The translations under genes were made by a program, and so were the position numbers. Shown here in pieces: positions 49,349 through 63,728 of a stretch of DNA of 64,000 bases. The notes under the pieces were generated by a model. It saw only the letters and a list, made by a program, of their open reading frames with translations. It did not search any database and was not told where the DNA came from. Source of the stretch: Limanda limanda (Eukaryota > Chordata > Actinopteri > Pleuronectiformes > Pleuronectidae); NCBI RefSeq assembly GCF_963576545.1, contig NW_026870491.1:1-64000 (forward strand). Reading direction: 5' to 3'. The first letter of the stretch is position 1, and the number at the start of each line of letters is the position of its first letter.

Positions 49349-52300
49349 ATGAAAGCACATAGGAGAAAGAGATATTCTTGAATAACTTTTTTTGTGAAGG
49401 TCGGAGAGACTTGGAAAGTGGTTGCATCTGGACTAATTTGGGTCCTGCGGATCGATTGGTACCATCCCCGAGCTTGTACGACCTTCGGAAGAGGTCGACC
49501 GACGAAATTCCCCCAAATCTGAGGAGATATTCTTGAATAACTTTTTTTGTGAAGGTCGGAGAGACTTGCAAGTAGGCTCTACCCCCACTAAATGGGGTAG
49601 CGCGCATCGATCGGTACCATCCTTGAGCTTCTCCGACTTTCGGAAGGGTTAGGGTTAGGGATGAAAGCACATAGGAGAAAGAGATATTCTTGAATAACTT
49701 TTTTTGTGAAGGTCGGAGAGACTTGCAAGTAGGCTCTACCCCCACTAAATGGGGTAGCGCACATCGATCGGTACCATCCTTGAGCTTCTCCGACTTTCGG
49801 AAGGGTTAGGGTTAGGGTTAGGGATGAAAGCACATAGGAGAAAGAGATATTCTTGAATAACTTTTTTTGTGAAGGTCGGAGAGACTTGGAAAGTGGTTGC
49901 ATCTGGACTAATTTGGGTCCTGCGGATCGATTGGTACCATCCCCGAGCTTGTACGACCTTCGGAAGAGGTCGACCGACGAAATTCCCCCAAATCTGAGGA
50001 GATATTCTTGAATAACTTTTTTTGTGAAGGTCGGAGAGACTTGCAAGTAGGCTCTACCCCCACTAAATGGGGTTACGCGCATCGATCGGTACCATCCTTG
50101 AGCTTCTCCGACTTTCGGAAGGGTTAGGGTTAGGGATGAAAGCACATAGGAGAAAGAGATATTCTTGAATAACTTTTTTTGTGAAGGTCGGAGAGACTTG
50201 CAAGTAGGCTCTACCCCCACTAAATGGGGTAGCGCGCATCGATCGGTACCATCCTTGAGCTTCTCCGACTTTCGGAAGGGTTAGGGTTAGGGTTAGGGAT
50301 GAAAGCACATAGGAGAAAGAGATATTCTTGAATAACTTTTTTTGTGAAGGTCGGAGAGACTTGAAAAGTGGTTGCATCTGGACTAATTTGGGTCCTGCGG
50401 ATCGATTGGTACCATCCCCGAGCTTGTACGACCTTCGGAAGAGGTCGACCGACGAAATTCCCCCAAATCTGAGGAGATATTCTTGAATAACTTTTTTTGT
50501 GAAGGTCGGAGAGACTTGCAAGTAGGCTGTACCCCCACTAAATGGGGTTGCGCGCATCGATCGGTACCATCCTTGAGCTTCTCCGACTTTCGGAAGGGTT
50601 AGGGTTAGGGTTAGGGATGAAAGCACATAGGAGAAAGAGATATTCTTGAATAACTTTTTTTGTGAAGGTCGGAGAGACTTGGAAAGTGGTTGCATCTGGA
50701 CTAATTTGGGTCCTGCGGATCGATTGGTACCATCCCCGAGCTTGTACGACCTTCGGAAGAGGTCGACCGACGAAATTCCCCCAAATCTGAGGAGATATTC
50801 TTGAATAACTTTTTTTTTGAAGGTCGGAGAGACTTGCAAGTAGGCTCTACCCCCACTAAATGGGGTTGCGCGCATCGATCGGTACCATCCTTGAGCTTCT
50901 CCGACTTTCGGAAGGGTTAGGGTTAGGGTTAGGGATGAAAGCACATAGGAGAAAGAGATATTCTTGAATAACTTTTTTTGTGAAGGTCGGAGAGACTTGC
51001 AAGTAGGCTCTACCCCCACTAAATGGGGTAGCGCGCATCGATCGGTACCATCCTTGAGCTTCTCCGACTTTCGGAAGGGTTAGGGTTAGGGATGAAAGCA
51101 CATAGGAGAAAGAGATATTCTTGAATAACTTTTTTTGTGAAGGTCGGAGAGACTTGGAAAGTGGTTGCATCTGGACTAATTTGGGTCCTGCGGATCGATT
51201 GGTACCATCCCCGAGCTTGTACGACCTTCGGAAGAGGTCGACCGACGAAATTCCCCCAAATCTGAGGAGATATTCTTGAATAACTTTTTTTGTGAAGGTC
51301 GGAGAGACTTGCAAGTAGGCTCTACCCCCACTAAATGGGGTTGCGCGCATCGATCGGTACCATCCTTGAGCTTCTCCGACTTTCGGAAGGGTTAGGGTTA
51401 GGGTTAGGGATGAAAGCACATAGGAGAAAGAGATATTCTTGAATAACTTTTTTTGTGAAGGTCGGAGAGACTTGAAAAGTGGTTGCATCTGGACTAATTT
51501 GGGTCCTGCGGATCGATTGGTACCATCCCCGAGCTTGTACGACCTTCGGAAGAGGTCGACCGACGAAATTCCCCCAAATCTGAGGAGATATTCTTGAATA
51601 ACTTTTTTTTTGAAGGTCGGAGAGACTTGCAAGTAGGCTCTACCCCCACTAAATGGGGTTGCGCGCATCGATCGGTACCATCCTTGAGCTTCTCCGACTT
51701 TCGGAAGGGTTAGGGTTAGGGTTAGGGATGAAAGCACATAGGAGAAAGAGATATTCTTGAATAACTTTTTTTGTGAAGGTCGGAGAGACTTGCAAGTAGG
51801 CTCTACCCCCACTAAATGGGGTAGCGCGCATCCATCGGTACCATCCTTGAGCTTCTCCGACTTTCGGAAGGGTTAGGGTTAGGGTTAGGGATGAAAGCAC
51901 ATAGGAGAAAGAGATATTCTTGAATAACTTTTTTTGTGAAGGTCGGAGAGACTTGGAAAGTGGTTGCATCTGGACTAATTTGGGTCCTGCGGATCGATTG
52001 GTACCATCCCCGAGCTTGTACGACCTTCGGAAGAGGTCGACCGACGAAATTCCCCCAAATCTGAGGAGATATTCTTGAATAACTTTTTTTGTGAAGGTCG
52101 GAGAGACTTGCAAGTAGGCTCTACCCCCACTAAATGGGGTTGCGCGCATCGATCGGTACCATCCTTGAGCTTCTCCGACTTTCGGAAGGGTTAGGGTTAG
52201 GGTTAGGGATGAAAGCACATAGGAGAAAGAGATATTCTTGAATAACTTTTTTTGTGAAGGTCGGAGAGACTTGGAAAGTGGTTGCATCTGGACTAATTTG

Positions 52301-55300
52301 GGTCCTGCGGATCGATTGGTACCATCCCCGAGCTTGTACGACCTTCGGAAGAGGTCGACCGACGAAATTCCCCCAAATCTGAGGAGATATTCTTGAATAA
52401 CTTTTTTTTTGAAGGTCGGAGAGACTTGCAAGTAGGCTCTACCCCCACTAAATGGGGTTGCGCGCATCGATCGGTACCATCCTTGAGCTTCTCCGACTTT
52501 CGGAAGGGTTAGGGTTAGGGTTAGGGATGAAAGCACATAGGAGAAAGAGATATTCTTGAATAACTTTTTTTGTGAAGGTCGGAAAGACTTGCAAGTAGGC
52601 TCTACCCCCACTAAATGGGGTAGCGCGCATCGATCGGTACCATCCTTGAGCTTCTCCGACTTTCGGAAGGGTTAGGGTTAGGGTTAGGGATGAAAGCACA
52701 TAGGAGAAAGAGATATTCTTGAATAACTTTTTTTGTGAAGGTCGGAGAGACTTGGAAAGTGGTTGCATCTGGACTAATTTGGGTCCTGCGGATCGATTGG
52801 TACCATCCCCGAGCTTGTACGACCTTCGGAAGAGGTCGACCGACGAAATTCCCCCAAATCTGAGGAGATATTCTTGAATAACTTTTTTTGTGAAGGTCGG
52901 AGAGACTTGCAAGTAGGCTCTACCCCCACTAAATGGGGTAGCGCGCATCGATCGGTACCATCCTTGAGCTTCTCCGACTTTCGGAAGGGTTAGGGTTAGG
53001 GTTAGGGATGAAAGCACATAGGAGAAAGAGATATTCTTGAATAACTTTTTTTGTGAAGGTCGGAGAGACTTGCAAGTAGGCTCTACCCCCACTAAATGGG
53101 GTAGCGCGCATCGATCGGTACCATCCTTGAGCTTCTCCGACTTTCGGAAGGGTTAGGGTTAGGGTTAGGGATGAAAGCACATAGGAGAAAGAGATATTCT
53201 TGAATAACTTTTTTTGTGAAGGTCGGAGAGACTTGGAAAGTGGTTGCATCTGGACTAATTTGGGTCCTGCGGATCGATTGGTACCATCCCCGAGCTTGTA
53301 CGACCTTCGGAAGAGGTCGACCGACGAAATTCCCCCAAATCTGAGGAGATATTCTTGAATAACTTTTTTTGTGAAGGTCGGAGAGACTCTCAAGTAGGCT
53401 CTACCCCCACTAAATGGGGTTGCGCGCATCGATCGGTACCATCCTTGAGCTTCTCCGAGTTTCGGAAGGGTTAGGGTTAGGGTTAGGGATGAAAGCACAT
53501 AGGAGAAAGAGATATTCTTGAATAACTTTTTTTGTGAAGGTCGGAGAGACTTGCAAGTAGGCTCTACCCCCACTAAATGGGGTAGCGCGCATCGATCGGT
53601 ACCATCCTTGAGCTTCTCCGACTTTCGGAAGGGTTAGGGTTAGGGTTAGGGATGAAAGCACATAGGAGAAAGAGATATTCTTGAATAACTTTTTTTGTGA
53701 AGGTCGGAGAGACTTGCAAGTAGGCTCTACCCCCACTAAATGGGGTAGTGCGCATCGATCGGTACCATCCTTGAGCTTCTCCGACTTTCGGAAGGGTTAG
53801 GGTTAGGGTTAGGGATGAAAGCACATAGGAGAAAGAGATATTCTTGAATAACTTTTTTTGTGAAGGTCGGAGAGACTTGCAAGTAGGCTCTACCCCCACT
53901 AAATGGGGTAGCGCGCATCGATCGGTACCATCCTTGAGCTTCTCCGACTTTCGGAAGGGTTAGGGTTAGGGTTAGGGATGAAAGCACATAGGAGAAAGAG
54001 ATATTCTTGAATAACTTTTTTTGTGAAGGTCGGAGAGACTTGGAAAGTGGTTGCATCTGGACTAATTTGGGTCCTGCGGATCGATTGGTACCATCCCCGA
54101 GCTTGTACGACCTTCGGAAGAGGTCGACCGACGAAATTCCCCCAAATCTGAGGAGATATTCTTGAATAACTTTTTTTGTGAAGGTCGGAGAGACTTGCAA
54201 GTAGGCTCTACCCCCACTAAATGGGGTTGCGCGCATCGATCGGTACCATCCTTGAGCTTCTCCGACTTTCGGAAGGGTTAGGGTTAGGGTTAGGGATGAA
54301 AGCACATAGGAGAAAGAGATATTCTTGAATAACTTTTTTTGTGAAGGTCGGAGAGACTTGCAAGTAGGCTCTACCCCCACTAAATGGGGTAGCGCGCATC
54401 GATCGGTACCATCCTTGAGCTTCTCCGACTTTCGGAAGGGTTAGGGTTAGGGTTAGGGATGAAAGCACATAGGAGAAAGAGATATTCTTGAATAACTTTT
54501 TTTGTGAAGGTCGGAGAGACATGGAAAGTGGTTGCATCTGGACTAATTTGGGTCCTGCGGATCGATTGGTACCATCCCCGAGCTTGTACGACCTTCGGAA
54601 GAGGTCGACCGACGAAATTCCCCCAAATCTGAGGAGATATTCTTGAATAACTTTTTTTGTGAAGGTCGGAGAGACTTGCAAGTAGGCTCTACCCCCACTA
54701 AATGGGGTAGCGCGCATCGATCGGTACCATCCTTGAGCTTCTCCGACTTTCGGAAGGGTTAGGGTTAGGGTTAGGGATGAAAGCACATAGGAGAAAGAGA
54801 TATTCTTGAATAACTTTTTTTGTGAAGGTCGGAGAGACTTGGAAAGTGGTTGCATCTGGACTAATTTGGGTCCTGCGGATCGATTGGTACCATCCCCGAG
54901 CTTGTACGACCTTCGGAAGAGGTCGACCGACGAAATTCCCCCAAATCTGAGGAGATATTCTTGAATAACTTTTTTTGTGAAGGTCGGAGAGACTCTCAAG
55001 TAGGCTCTACCCCCACTAAATGGGGTTGCGCGCATCGATCGGTACCATCCTTGAGCTTCTCCGAGTTTCGGAAGGGTTAGGGTTAGGGTTAGGGATGAAA
55101 GCACATAGGAGAAAGAGATATTCTTGAATAACTTTTTTTGTGAAGGTCGGAGAGACTTGCAAGTAGGCTCTACCCCCACTAAATGGGGTAGCGCGCATCG
55201 ATCGGTACCATCCTTGAGCTTCTCCGACTTTCGGAAGGGTTAGGGTTAGGGTTAGGGATGAAAGCACATAGGAGAAAGAGATATTCTTGAATAACTTTTT

Positions 55301-58300
55301 TTGTGAAGGTCGGAGAGACTTGCAAGTAGGCTCTACCCCCACTAAATGGGGTAGTGCGCATCGATCGGTACCATCCTTGAGCTTCTCCGACTTTCGGAAG
55401 GGTTAGGGTTAGGGTTAGGGATGAAAGCACATAGGAGAAAGAGATATTCTTGAATAACTTTTTTTGTGAAGGTCGGAGAGACTTGGAAAGTGGTTGCATC
55501 TGGACTAATTTGGGTCCTGCGGATCGATTGGTACCATCCCCGAGCTTGTACGACCTTCGGAAGAGGTCGACCGACGAAATTCCCCCAAATCTGAGGAGAT
55601 ATTCTTGAATAACTTTTTTTTTGAAGGTCGGAGAGACTTGCAAGTAGGCTCTACCCCCACTAAATGGGGTTGCGCACATCGATCGGTACCATCCTTGAGC
55701 TTCTCCGACTTTCGGAAGGGTTAGGGTTAGGGTTAGGGATGAAAGCACATAGGAGAAAGAGATATTCTTGAATAACTTTTTTTGTGAAGGTCGGAGAGAC
55801 TTGGAAAGTGGTTGCATCTGGACTAATTTGGGTCCTGCGGATCGATTGGTACCATCCCCGAGCTTGTACGACCTTCGGAAGAGGTCGACCGACGAAATTC
55901 CCCCAAATCTGAGGAGATATTCTTGAATAACTTTTTTTTTGAAGGTCGGAGAGACTTGCAAGTAGGCTCTACCCCCACTAAATGGGGTTGCGCGCATCGA
56001 TCGGTACCATCCTTGAGCTTCTCCGACTTTCGGAAGGGTTAGGGTTAGGGTTAGGGATGAAAGCACATAGGAGAAAGAGATATTCTTGAATAACTTTTTT
56101 TGTGAAGGTCGGAGAGACTTGCAAGTAGGCTCTACCCCCACTAAATGGGGTAGCGCGCATCGATCGGTACCATTCTTGAGCTTCTCCGACTTTCGGAAGG
56201 GTTAGGGTTAGGGTTAGGGATGAAAGCACATAGGAGAAAGAGATATTCTTGAATAACTTTTTTTTTGAAGGTCGGAGAGACTTGGAAAGTGGTTGCATCT
56301 GGACTAATTTGGGTCCTGCGGATCGATTGGTACCATCCCCGAGCTTGTACGACCTTCGGAAGAGGTCGACCGACGAAATTCCCCCAAATCTGAGGAGATA
56401 TTCTTGAATAACTTTTTTTGTGAAGGTCGGAGAGACTCTCAAGTAGGCTCTACCCCCACTAAATGGGGTTGCGCGCATCGATCGGTACCATCCTTGAGCT
56501 TCTCCGAGTTTCGGAAGGGTTAGGGTTAGGGTTAGGGATGAAAGCACATAGGAGAAAGAGATATTCTTGAATAACTTTTTTTGTGAAGGTCGGAGAGACT
56601 TGCAAGTAGGCTCTACCCCCACTAAATGGGGTAGCGCGCATCGATCGGTACCATCCTTGAGCTTCTCCGACTTTCGGAAGGGTTAGGGTTAGGGTTAGGG
56701 ATGAAAGCACATAGGAGAAAGAGATATTCTTGAATAACTTTTTTTGTGAAGGTCGGAGAGACTTGCAAGTAGGCTCTACCCCCACTAAATGGGGTAGTGC
56801 GCATCGATCGGTACCATCCTTGAGCTTCTCCGACTTTCGGAAGGGTTAGGGTTAGGGTTAGGGATGAAAGCACATAGGAGAAAGAGATATTCTTGAATAA
56901 CTTTTTTTGTGAAGGTCGGAGAGACTTGCAAGTAGGCTCTACCCCCACTAAATGGGGTAGCGCGCATCGATCGGTACCATCCTTGAGCTTCTCCGACTTT
57001 CGGAAGGGTTAGGGTTAGGGTTAGGGATGAAAGCACATAGGAGAAAGAGATATTCTTGAATAACTTTTTTTGTGAAGGTCGGAGAGACTTGGAAAGTGGT
57101 TGCATCTGGACTAATTTGGGTCCTGCGGATCGATTGGTACCATCCCCGAGCTTGTACGACCTTCGGAAGAGGTCGACCGACGAAATTCCCCCAAATCTGA
57201 GGAGATATTCTTGAATAACTTTTTTTGTGAAGGTCGGAGAGACTTGCAAGTAGGCTCTACCCCCACTAAATGGGGTTGCGCGCATCGATCGGTACCATCC
57301 TTGAGCTTCTCCGACTTTCGGAAGGGTTAGGGTTAGGGTTAGGGATGAAAGCACATAGGAGAAAGAGATATTCTTGAATAACTTTTTTTGTGAAGGTCGG
57401 AGAGACTTGCAAGTAGGCTCTACCCCCACTAAATGGGGTAGCGCGCATCGATCGGTACCATCCTTGAGCTTCTCCGACTTTCGGAAGGGTTAGGGTTAGG
57501 GTTAGGGATGAAAGCACATAGGAGAAAGAGATATTCTTGAATAACTTTTTTTGTGAAGGTCGGAGAGACTTGGAAAGTGGTTGCATCTGGACTAATTTGG
57601 GTCCTGCGGATCGATTGGTACCATCCCCGAGCTTGTACGACCTTCGGAAGAGGTCGACCGACGAAATTCCCCCAAATCTGAGGAGATATTCTTGAATAAC
57701 TTTTTTTGTGAAGGTCGGAGAGACTTGCAAGTAGGCTCTACCCCCACTAAATGGGGTAGCGCGCATCGATCGGTACCATCCTTGAGCTTCTCCGACTTTC
57801 GGAAGGGTTAGGGTTAGGGTTAGGGATGAAAGCACATAGGAGAAAGAGATATTCTTGAATAACTTTTTTTGTGAAGGTCGGAGAGACTTGGAAAGTGGTT
57901 GCATCTGGACTAATTTGGGTCCTGCGGATCGATTGGTACCATCCCCGAGCTTGTACGACCTTCGGAAGAGGTCGACCAACGAAATTCCCCCAAATCTGAG
58001 GAGATATTCTTGAATAACTTTTTTTGTGAAGGTCGGAGAGACTTGCAAGTAGGCTCTACCCCCACTAAATGGGGTTGCGCGCATCGATCGGTACCATCCT
58101 TGAGCTTCTCCGACTTTCGGAAGGGTTAGGGTTAGGGTTAGGGATGAAAGCACATAGGAGAAAGAGATATTCTTGAATAACTTTTTTTGTGAAGGTCGGA
58201 GAGACTTGGAAAGTGGTTGCATCTGGACTAATTTGGGTCCTGCAGATCGATTGGTACCATCCCCGAGCTTGTACGACCTTCGGAAGAGGTCGACCGACGA

Positions 58301-61300
58301 AATTCCCCCAAATCTGAGGAGATATTCTTGAATAACTTTTTTTTTGAAGGTCGGAGAGACTTGCAAGTAGGCTCTACCCCCACTAAATGGGGTTGCGCAC
58401 ATCGATCGGTACCATCCTTGAGCTTCTCCGACTTTCGGAAGGGTTAGGGTTAGGGTTAGGGATGAAAGCACATAGGAGAAAGAGATATTCTTGAATAACT
58501 TTTTTTGTGAAGGTCGGAGAGACTTGGAAAGTGGTTGCATCTGGACTAATTTGGGTCCTGCGGATCGATTGGTACCATCCCCGAGCTTGTACGACCTTCG
58601 GAAGAGGTCGACCGACGAAATTCCCCCAAATCTGAGGAGATATTCTTGAATAACTTTTTTTTTGAAGGTCGGAGAGACTTGCAAGTAGGCTCTACCCCCA
58701 CTAAATGGGGTTGCGCGCATCGATCGGTACCATCCTTGAGCTTCTCCGACTTTCGGAAGGGTTAGGGTTAGGGTTAGGGATGAAAGCACATAGGAGAAAG
58801 AGATATTCTTGAATAACTTTTTTTGTGAAGGTCGGAGAGACTTGCAAGTAGGCTCTACCCCCACTAAATGGGGTAGCGCGCATCGATCGGTACCATCCTT
58901 GAGCTTCTCCGACTTTCGGAAGGGTTAGGGTTAGGGTTAGGGATGAAAGCACATAGGAGAAAGAGATATTCTTGAATAACTTTTTTTGTGAAGGTCGGAG
59001 AGACTTGGAAATTGGTTGCATCTGGACTAATTTGGGTCCTGCGGATCGATTGGTACCATCCCCGAGCTTGTACGACCTTCGGAAGAGGTCGACCGACGAA
59101 ATTCCCCCAAATCTGAGGAGATATTCTTGAATAACTTTTTTTTTGAAGGTCGGAGAGACTTGCAAGTAGGCTCTACCCCCACTAAATGGGGTTGCGCGCA
59201 TCGATCGGTACCATCCTTGAGCTTCTCCGACTTTCGGAAGGGTTAGGGTTAGGGTTAGGGATGAAAGCACATAGGAGAAAGAGATATTCTTGAATAACTT
59301 TTTTTGTGAAGGTCGGAGAGACTTGCAAGTAGGCTCTACCCCCACTAAATGGGGTAGCGCGCATCGATCGGTACCATCCTTGAGCTTCTCCGACTTTCGG
59401 AAGGGTTAGGGTTAGGGTTAGGGATGAAAGCACATAGGAGAAAGAGATATTCTTGAATAACTTTTTTTGTGAAGGTCGGAGAGACTTGGAAATTGGTTGC
59501 ATCTGGACTAATTTGGGTCCTGCGGATCGATTGGTACCATCCCCGAGCTTGTACGACCTTCGGAAGAGGTCGACCGACGAAATTCCCCCAAATCTGAGGA
59601 GATATTCTTGAATAACTTTTTTTGTGAAGGTCGGAGAGACTTGCAAGTAGGCTCTACCCCCACTAAATGGGGTAGCGCGCATCGATCGGTACCATCCTTG
59701 AGCTTCTCCGACTTTCGGAAGGGTTAGGGTTAGGGTTAGGGATGAAAGCACATAGGAGAAAGAGATATTCTTGAATAACTTTTTTTGTGAAGGTCGGAGA
59801 GACTTGGAAAGTGGTTGCATCTGGACTAATTTGGGTCCTGCGGATCGATTGGTACCATCCCCGAGCTTGTACGACCTTCGGAAGAGGTCGACCGACGAAA
59901 TTCCCCCAAATCTGAGGAGATATTCTTGAATAACTTTTTTTGTGAAGGTCGGAGAGACTTGCAAGTAGGCTCTACCCCCACTAAATGGGGTTGCGCGCAT
60001 CGATCGGTACCATCCTTGAGCTTCTCCGACTTTCGGAAGGGTTAGGGTTAGGGTTAGGGATGAAAGCACATAGGAGAAAGAGATATTCTTGAATAACTTT
60101 TTTTGTGAAGGTCGGAGAGACTTGGAAAGTGGTTGCATCTGGACTAATTTGGGTCCTGCGGATCGATTGGTACCATCCCCGAGCTTGTACGACCTTCGGA
60201 AGAGGTCGACCGACGAAATTCCCCCAAATCTGAGGAGATATTCTTGAATAACTTTTTTTTTGAAGGTCGGAGAGACTTGCAAGTAGGCTCTACCCCCACT
60301 AAATGGGGTTGCGCACATCGATCGGTACCATCCTTGAGCTTCTCCGACTTTCGGAAGGGTTTGGGTTAGGGTTAGGGATGAAAGCACATAGGAGAAAGAG
60401 ATATTCTTGAATAACTTTTTTTGTGAAGGTCGGAGAGACTTGGAAAGTGGTTGCATCTGGACTAATTTGGGTCCTGCGGATCGATTGGTACCATCCCCGA
60501 GCTTGTACGACCTTCGGAAGAGGTCGACCGACGAAATTCCCCCAAATCTGAGGAGATATTCTTGAATAACTTTTTTTTTGAAGGTCGGAGAGACTTGCAA
60601 GTAGGCTCTACCCCCACTAAATGGGGTTGCGCGCATCGATCGGTACCATCCTTGAGCTTCTCCGACTTTCGGAAGGGTTAGGGTTAGGGTTAGGGATGAA
60701 AGCACATAGGAGAAAGAGATATTCTTGAATAACTTTTTTTGTGAAGGTCGGAGAGACTTGCAAGTAGGCTCTACCCCCACTAAATGGGGTAGCGCGCATC
60801 CATCGGTACCATCCTTGAGCTTCTCCGACTTTCGGAAGGGTTAGGGTTAGGGTTAGGGATGAAAGCACATAGGAGAAAGAGATATTCTTGAATAACTTTT
60901 TTTGTGAAGGTCGGAGAGACTTGGAAAGTGGTTGCATCTGGACTAATTTGGGTCCTGCGGATCGATTGGTACCATCCCCGAGCTTGTACGACCTTCGGAA
61001 GAGGTCGACCGACGAAATTCCCCCAAATCTGAGGAGATATTCTTGAATAACTTTTTTTGTGAAGGTCGGAGAGACTTGCAAGTAGGCTCTACCCCCACTA
61101 AATGGGGTTGCGCGCATCGATCGGTACCATCCTTGAGCTTCTCCGACTTTCGGAAGGGTTAGGGTTAGGGTTAGGGATGAAAGCACATAGGAGAAAGAGA
61201 TATTCTTGAATAACTTTTTTTGTGAAGGTCGGAGAGACTTGGAAAGTGGTTGCATCTGGACTAATTTGGGTCCTGCGGATCGATTGGTACCATCCCCGAG

Positions 61301-61975
61301 CTTGTACGACCTTCGGAAGAGGTCGACCGACGAAATTCCCCCAAATCTGAGGAGATATTCTTGAATAACTTTTTTTTTGAAGGTCGGAGAGACTTGCAAG
61401 TAGGCTCTACCCCCACTAAATGGGGTTGCGCACATCGATCGGTACCATCCTTGAGCTTCTCCGACTTTCGGAAGGGTTAGGGTTAGGGTTAGGGATGAAA
61501 GCACATAGGAGAAAGAGATATTCTTGAATAACTTTTTTTGTGAAGGTCGGAGAGACTTGGAAAGTGGTTGCATCTGGACTAATTTGGGTCCTGCGGATCG
61601 ATTGGTACCATCCCCGAGCTTGTACGACCTTCGGAAGAGGTCGACCGACGAAATTCCCCCAAATCTGAGGAGATATTCTTGAATAACTTTTTTTTTGAAG
61701 GTCGGAGAGACTTGCAAGTAGGCTCTACCCCCACTAAATGGGGTTGCGCGCATCGATCGGTACCATCCTTGAGCTTCTCCGACTTTCGGAAGGGTTAGGG
61801 TTAGGGTTAGGGATGAAAGCACATAGGAGAAAGAGATATTCTTGAATAACTTTTTTTGTGAAGGTCGGAGAGACTTGCAAGTAGGCTGTACCCCCACTAA
61901 ATGGGGTAGCGCGCATCCATCGGTACCATCCTTGAGCTTCTCCGACTTTCGGAAGGGTTAGGGTTAGGGTTAGGG
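49349..61975 (+). repeat. 12,627 bp higher-order repeat, second copy
   Basis: Unit order and rare variants match the first copy throughout: the GTTTGGGTT telomeric variant (47,732 and 60,359), ACCATTCTTGAG (near 43,544 and 56,171), GACCAACG (near 45,350 and 57,977) and GAAATTGG (near 46,381 and 59,008). I noticed only two substitutions between copies: T at 41,894 versus A at 54,521, and T at 40,479 versus G at 53,106. A full base-by-base comparison was not possible by eye. Correspondence ends between about 62,063 and 62,221, where GGGGTTG replaces the expected GGGGTAG. Confidence 0.92.
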
Positions 61976-63092
61976 ATGAAAGCACATAGGAGAAAGAGAT
62001 ATTCTTGAATAACTTTTTTTGTGAAGGTCGGAGAGACTTGGAAAGTGGTTGCATCTGGACTAATTTGGGTCCTGCGGATCGATTGGTACCATCCCCGAGC
62101 TTGTACGACCTTCGGAAGAGGTCGACCGACGAAATTCCCCCAAATCTGAGGAGATATTCTTGAATAACTTTTTTTGTGAAGGTCGGAGAGACTTGCAAGT
62201 AGGCTCTACCCCCACTAAATGGGGTTGCGCGCATCGATCGGTACCATCCTTGAGCTTCTCCGACTTTCGGAAGGGTTAGGGTTAGGGTTAGGGATGAAAG
62301 CACATAGGAGAAAGAGATATTCTTGAATAACTTTTTTTGTGAAGGTCGGAGAGACTTGGAAAGTGGTTGCATCTGGACTAATTTGGGTCCTGCGGATCGA
62401 TTGGTACCATCCCCGAGCTTGTACGACCTTCGGAAGAGGTCGACCGACGAAATTCCCCCAAATCTGAGGAGATATTCTTGAATAACTTTTTTTTTGAAGG
62501 TCGGAGAGACTTGCAAGTAGGCTCTACCCCCACTAAATGGGGTTGCGCACATCGATCGGTACCATCCTTGAGCTTCTCCGACTTTCGGAAGGGTTAGGGT
62601 TAGGGTTAGGGATGAAAGCACATAGGAGAAAGAGATATTCTTGAATAACTTTTTTTGTGAAGGTCGGAGAGACTTGGAAAGTGGTTGCATCTGGACTAAT
62701 TTGGGTCCTGCGGATCGATTGGTACCATCCCCGAGCTTGTACGACCTTCGGAAGAGGTCGACCGACGAAATTCCCCCAAATCTGAGGAGATATTCTTGAA
62801 TAACTTTTTTTTTGAAGGTCGGAGAGACTTGCAAGTAGGCTCTACCCCCACTAAATGGGGTTGCGCGCATCGATCGGTACCATCCTTGAGCTTCTCCGAC
62901 TTTCGGAAGGGTTAGGGTTAGGGTTAGGGATGAAAGCACATAGGAGAAAGAGATATTCTTGAATAACTTTTTTTGTGAAGGTCGGAGAGACTTGCAAGTA
63001 GGCTCTACCCCCACTAAATGGGGTAGCGCGCATCCATCGGTACCATCCTTGAGCTTCTCCGACTTTCGGAAGGGTTAGGGTTAGGGTTAGGG
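60859..63092 (+). repeat. 1,117 bp LLLS repeat, two tandem copies running on
   Basis: LLLS occurs at 60,859-61,975 and 61,976-63,092, then LL and a partial L reach the window edge in the same phase. Each copy has T9G in the second and third dimers, GCGCACATCG in the second dimer and GCATCCATCGG in the following S-derived A. The equivalent of the first copy in the left 12.6 kb segment (48,232-49,348) is followed by L' instead, so the 12.6 kb junction lies just after an LLLS block. Confidence 0.88.
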
Positions 63093-63728
63093 ATGAAAGC
63101 ACATAGGAGAAAGAGATATTCTTGAATAACTTTTTTTGTGAAGGTCGGAGAGACTTGGAAAGTGGTTGCATCTGGACTAATTTGGGTCCTGCGGATCGAT
63201 TGGTACCATCCCCGAGCTTGTACGACCTTCGGAAGAGGTCGACCGACGAAATTCCCCCAAATCTGAGGAGATATTCTTGAATAACTTTTTTTGTGAAGGT
63301 CGGAGAGACTTGCAAGTAGGCTCTACCCCCACTAAATGGGGTTGCGCGCATCGATCGGTACCATCCTTGAGCTTCTCCGACTTTCGGAAGGGTTAGGGTT
63401 AGGGTTAGGGATGAAAGCACATAGGAGAAAGAGATATTCTTGAATAACTTTTTTTGTGAAGGTCGGAGAGACTTGGAAAGTGGTTGCATCTGGACTAATT
63501 TGGGTCCTGCGGATCGATTGGTACCATCCCCGAGCTTGTACGACCTTCGGAAGAGGTCGACCGACGAAATTCCCCCAAATCTGAGGAGATATTCTTGAAT
63601 AACTTTTTTTTTGAAGGTCGGAGAGACTTGCAAGTAGGCTCTACCCCCACTAAATGGGGTTGCGCACATCGATCGGTACCATCCTTGAGCTTCTCCGACT
63701 TTCGGAAGGGTTAGGGTTAGGGTTAGGG

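Noticed and set aside
36722..61975. Reading the 12.6 kb pair as certain biology
   Set aside because: Near-identity of two long satellite copies can also come from assembly. It is kept as a finding with a depth test, not as an established event.
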